DNA of 16,801 bases from CBCXVS01 sp965178525 (GTDB lineage Bacteria; Tectomicrobia; Entotheonellia; Entotheonellales; Entotheonellaceae), in assembly GCA_965178525.1 (NCBI GenBank), contig CBCXVS010000166.1, positions 1 through 16,801 on the forward strand, given 5' to 3'. Under the pieces are notes generated by a model. The model was not told where the DNA came from, did not search any database, and saw only the letters and a list, made by a program, of their open reading frames with translations. The first letter of the stretch is position 1. Each line of letters opens with the position of its first letter. Below, piece by piece: positions 15,179 through 16,801 of the stretch. The translations under genes and the position numbers were made by a program.

Positions 15179-15220
15179 AATCAAAGGGGTCAGCGTCATA
15201 CGACGCTGACCCCTTTGATT
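15179..15220. terminator. 19-bp perfect hairpin (terminator or REP-like palindrome)
   Basis: AATCAAAGGGGTCAGCGTC (15179-15197) pairs perfectly with its reverse complement at 15202-15220 around a 4-nt loop ATAC. It begins 45 nt past the stop of the lipoprotein hydrolase, and the minus-strand 3' side ends TTTGATTT, so it could end that transcript in either direction. The GGGGTCAG core and near-perfect symmetry also resemble REP/MITE palindromes mobilised by Y1 (RAYT-type) transposases in other genomes. Confidence 0.65.
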
Positions 15221-15264
15221 CTCAACATGTCGCAGGACAATGCGCCGTGGCGATCTTGCGGCCA

Positions 15265-16221
15265 TCAATTTTGATTGACAAAAAGGAAAGACGCCGCAGC
15301 CTGGAACATCCCGCCCGAGATGCGATGTGGGGTGTTAGGAATAATGCGGATGGCCAGGCGACACGGCCACCCCTGCTCCTTGGCCAAAGCTCGGACAGCC
15401 GAGACCCAATTTTCGGCCCGCTCACGTCGGCCCGCTCCTTGAAGACGGTTCAAATCGTGTTTACGTCCCCTGGAGAAGGCGCCTTGATCATGGTCGCCAT
15501 CTCCGACCAAAATCAACAGGGGAAGCTGACATAGCTCGCGGAGCTGTGGCCTCAGTGTCCCAGGCACCTTACTCGTGTCAAGACCAACCGGGTAGGGCAA
15601 CGTCGAGTCCGGCCACAGGTACCAACCGCCTGAAGCCGCCACCGCCCGCTCGACCCGATGGGGATGGACGGCCGCATAGCGGTGCACGAATTGCCCGCTG
15701 CCGGAAAAGCCGAAGAACATGAGTTTCTCAGTCGGCAACCCAGGTAGGAGTTGGCCCACGATCTCACAGATATCATTGAGACGGAGATCAGCCCGCGTTC
15801 CAAACGGATTGAGCCGCTGGTAGGCGTTGTTGAAACGCCGCTCGTCGAAGTGCGGTGAGACAATAACCCAGCCATGCCGCTCGACTAAGCGTTTCCATAT
15901 GGACACATATCGTTTGACAACCGCTCGCCCGGCGGCATCATTCTTCCGTCCACTATAACTATGGATCGATGCCAGAAGCCGGGCTTGTTTGGGATTGGCG
16001 AGGGCTTTCTTGGAGACGTAAATATATACCAATTGGCCATCGTGGAACGAACGCGTGTTGAGGCCCGCTTTCAGGGGAGCGGGTGGTTGACCTGGGCTAT
16101 GCTGCAGGCTGGGAGCGGCTGGGGCGCAGCCCATCAGGTGCCATAACAGCACAGACGTCATACTCCAAAAGGCCAGCTTGCTCCATCGATTCCGCCTCCA
16201 GTTGCGTTGTCCATGCCTCAT
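15265..16221 (-). CDS. Lipoprotein alpha/beta hydrolase (esterase-like)
   Basis: A 318-aa predicted lipoprotein from the ATG at 16221, which has GAGGAG 7 nt upstream; the longer frame to 16260 overlaps unrelated DNA. The N-terminus is Arg-rich, then hydrophobic, ending in the lipobox LMGC (Cys32), so it should be lipid-anchored outside the cytoplasm. The mature part has an alpha/beta-hydrolase layout: LASIHSYSGR, WVIVSPHFDE, the nucleophile elbow FFGFSGSGQFVHRYA (Ser173), LLILVGDGDHD with candidate acid Asp, and IIPNTPHRISGGMF with His299. It resembles PHB-depolymerase/ferulate-esterase-like or poly-specific serine esterases rather than the dienelactone hydrolase near the other end. A strong hairpin follows the stop codon, so it is probably its own transcript. 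The family is likely; the substrate is unknown. Confidence 0.8.
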   Translation of the reverse strand: MRHGQRNWRRNRWSKLAFWSMTSVLLWHLMGCAPAAPSLQHSPGQPPAPLKAGLNTRSFHDGQLVYIYVSKKALANPKQARLLASIHSYSGRKNDAAGRAVVKRYVSIWKRLVERHGWVIVSPHFDERRFNNAYQRLNPFGTRADLRLNDICEIVGQLLPGLPTEKLMFFGFSGSGQFVHRYAAVHPHRVERAVAASGGWYLWPDSTLPYPVGLDTSKVPGTLRPQLRELCQLPLLILVGDGDHDQGAFSRGRKHDLNRLQGAGRRERAENWVSAVRALAKEQGWPCRLAIRIIPNTPHRISGGMFQAAASFLFVNQN

Positions 16222-16248
16222 CGCGAGTCTCCTCGTGTAAACGCGCAG

Positions 16249-16557
16249 GTCGTGCAACAAAACGTTGCGGCCGTATTAGAAGGGCGTATTAGGCGCTCGC
16301 AAGATCGCGTCCGCATCACGATCTAGCTCGTCGATACCTCGAATGGGTACCACTTGTGGTCCGAAACCTACCATCGGAAGATGCAGGACATCTTCGCCAT
16401 TCAGGACGACATCGCACACGCGGTGGTGCATCGCCTCAATATTGGGTTGCGGGATGAAGACGCCAATCGCCCCCTGGTGGCGCAAGAGACCGGCAACCCG
16501 GAGGCCACCGCCTCTATCTGTAGGGACATTATCTCTGGAAGCGCCGCTTCGGGCCAT
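16249..16557 (+). pseudogene. Remnant of an adenylate-cyclase/TPR-type regulator (TolB-like linker region)
   Basis: On the plus strand, NVAAVLEGRIRRSQDRVRIT (from 16261), a TAG (16324-16326), then LVDTSNGYHLWSETYHRK and MQDIFAIQDDIAHAVVHRL match the conserved stretch that links cyclase or kinase domains to TPR repeats (family form: VLEGSVRR, RVRITAQLID, LWSExYDR, DIFxxQDEI). After NPEA a single base is missing, and the other frame continues LYL-TAG-GHYLWKRRF, matching the family LYLxGRYxWNKR. It has no start, no catalytic domain and no TPR repeats, so it is a dead fragment, though the family can be named. It overlaps the upstream region of the lipoprotein hydrolase. No gene is recognised between 16558 and 16681. 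Confidence 0.65.
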
Positions 16558-16681
16558 CACGTTATTTGACGTCAAAGTCAGAAAAAATTAAACCGAAGCC
16601 ACTAGAGAACTCACATCCGGCGCAGGAGGATCTGGTTGATATCTATAGCCATATCGGGCCTCGATCATAGCGTCGGCCACC

Positions 16682-16801
16682 TTAGAGTCTGCGCTGCGGG
16701 CTTCGAGGCGCGGACGGCAGATCAACCGAGTCCAGAATCGCAGCAAACATGGAACGCGGTTTCTGACCAACCAACCGCTCCGCAGCCGTGGTGCCGTCAG
16801 A
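16682..16801 (-). CDS. C-terminal end of a probable transposase (partial, runs off the window)
   Basis: The minus strand from the window edge reads SDGTTAAERLVGQKPRSMF and AAILDSVDLPSAPRSPQRRL then TAA at 16684-16682. The DGTTAAERxxGQKPRxxF pattern with a short Pro/Arg tail recalls the C-termini of certain transposase/DUF6399-like proteins. Only 39 residues are visible, so this rests on pattern memory. A mobile element here would fit the adjacent broken cyclase remnant. Confidence 0.45.
   Translation of the reverse strand, partial: SDGTTAAERLVGQKPRSMFAAILDSVDLPSAPRSPQRRL

Overview
The window is about 16.8 kb of GC-rich bacterial DNA, probably from an environmental catabolic bacterium. Nearly every gene is on the minus strand. 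It holds no rRNA or other phylogenetic marker. The mix of ACMSD-like amidohydrolase, luciferase-like monooxygenases, SDRs and cupin dioxygenase recalls Tectomicrobia/Rokubacteria-type metagenomic genomes, but that placement is a weak inference.

Read along the minus strand (right to left) the layout is as follows. (a) 16801-16240: the C-terminal end of a probable transposase running off the edge, then a broken plus-strand remnant of a cyclase/TPR-type regulator. (b) 16221-13318: a lipoprotein alpha/beta hydrolase, a 19-bp perfect hairpin, and a 14-TM DHA2 drug/metabolite exporter. (c) 13268-10417: a promoter followed by two paralogous luciferase-like (LLM) flavin monooxygenases and a PNPOx-like flavoprotein. 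(d) 9959-7207: two paralogous SDRs with eroded active sites, then a third LLM gene. (e) 7193-6822: one unrecognised plus-strand ORF. (f) 6743-78: a gentisate-dioxygenase-like bicupin, methyltransferase A, an inserted IscB/omega-RNA unit, methyltransferase B, a Tat-exported dienelactone hydrolase, and an amidohydrolase/decarboxylase.

The enzymes suggest breakdown of an aromatic or lactone compound: flavin and cupin oxygenation, ring-product hydrolysis, decarboxylation or hydrolysis by the amidohydrolase, SDR redox steps, O-methylation and export. No substrate can be named from sequence.

The most notable element is the IscB unit at about 3294-4826. It encodes the RNA-guided nuclease ancestor of Cas9 in two frames, offset by a one-base loss, with the RuvC-III histidine replaced by proline. 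A structured omega-RNA (HEARO-type) region lies directly upstream. The unit is bracketed by a 16-nt inverted repeat (14/16), one arm of which coincides with the predicted guide. A second theme is gene decay or amber recoding: two LLM genes and the cyclase remnant are interrupted in frame, and all four interruptions are TAG.
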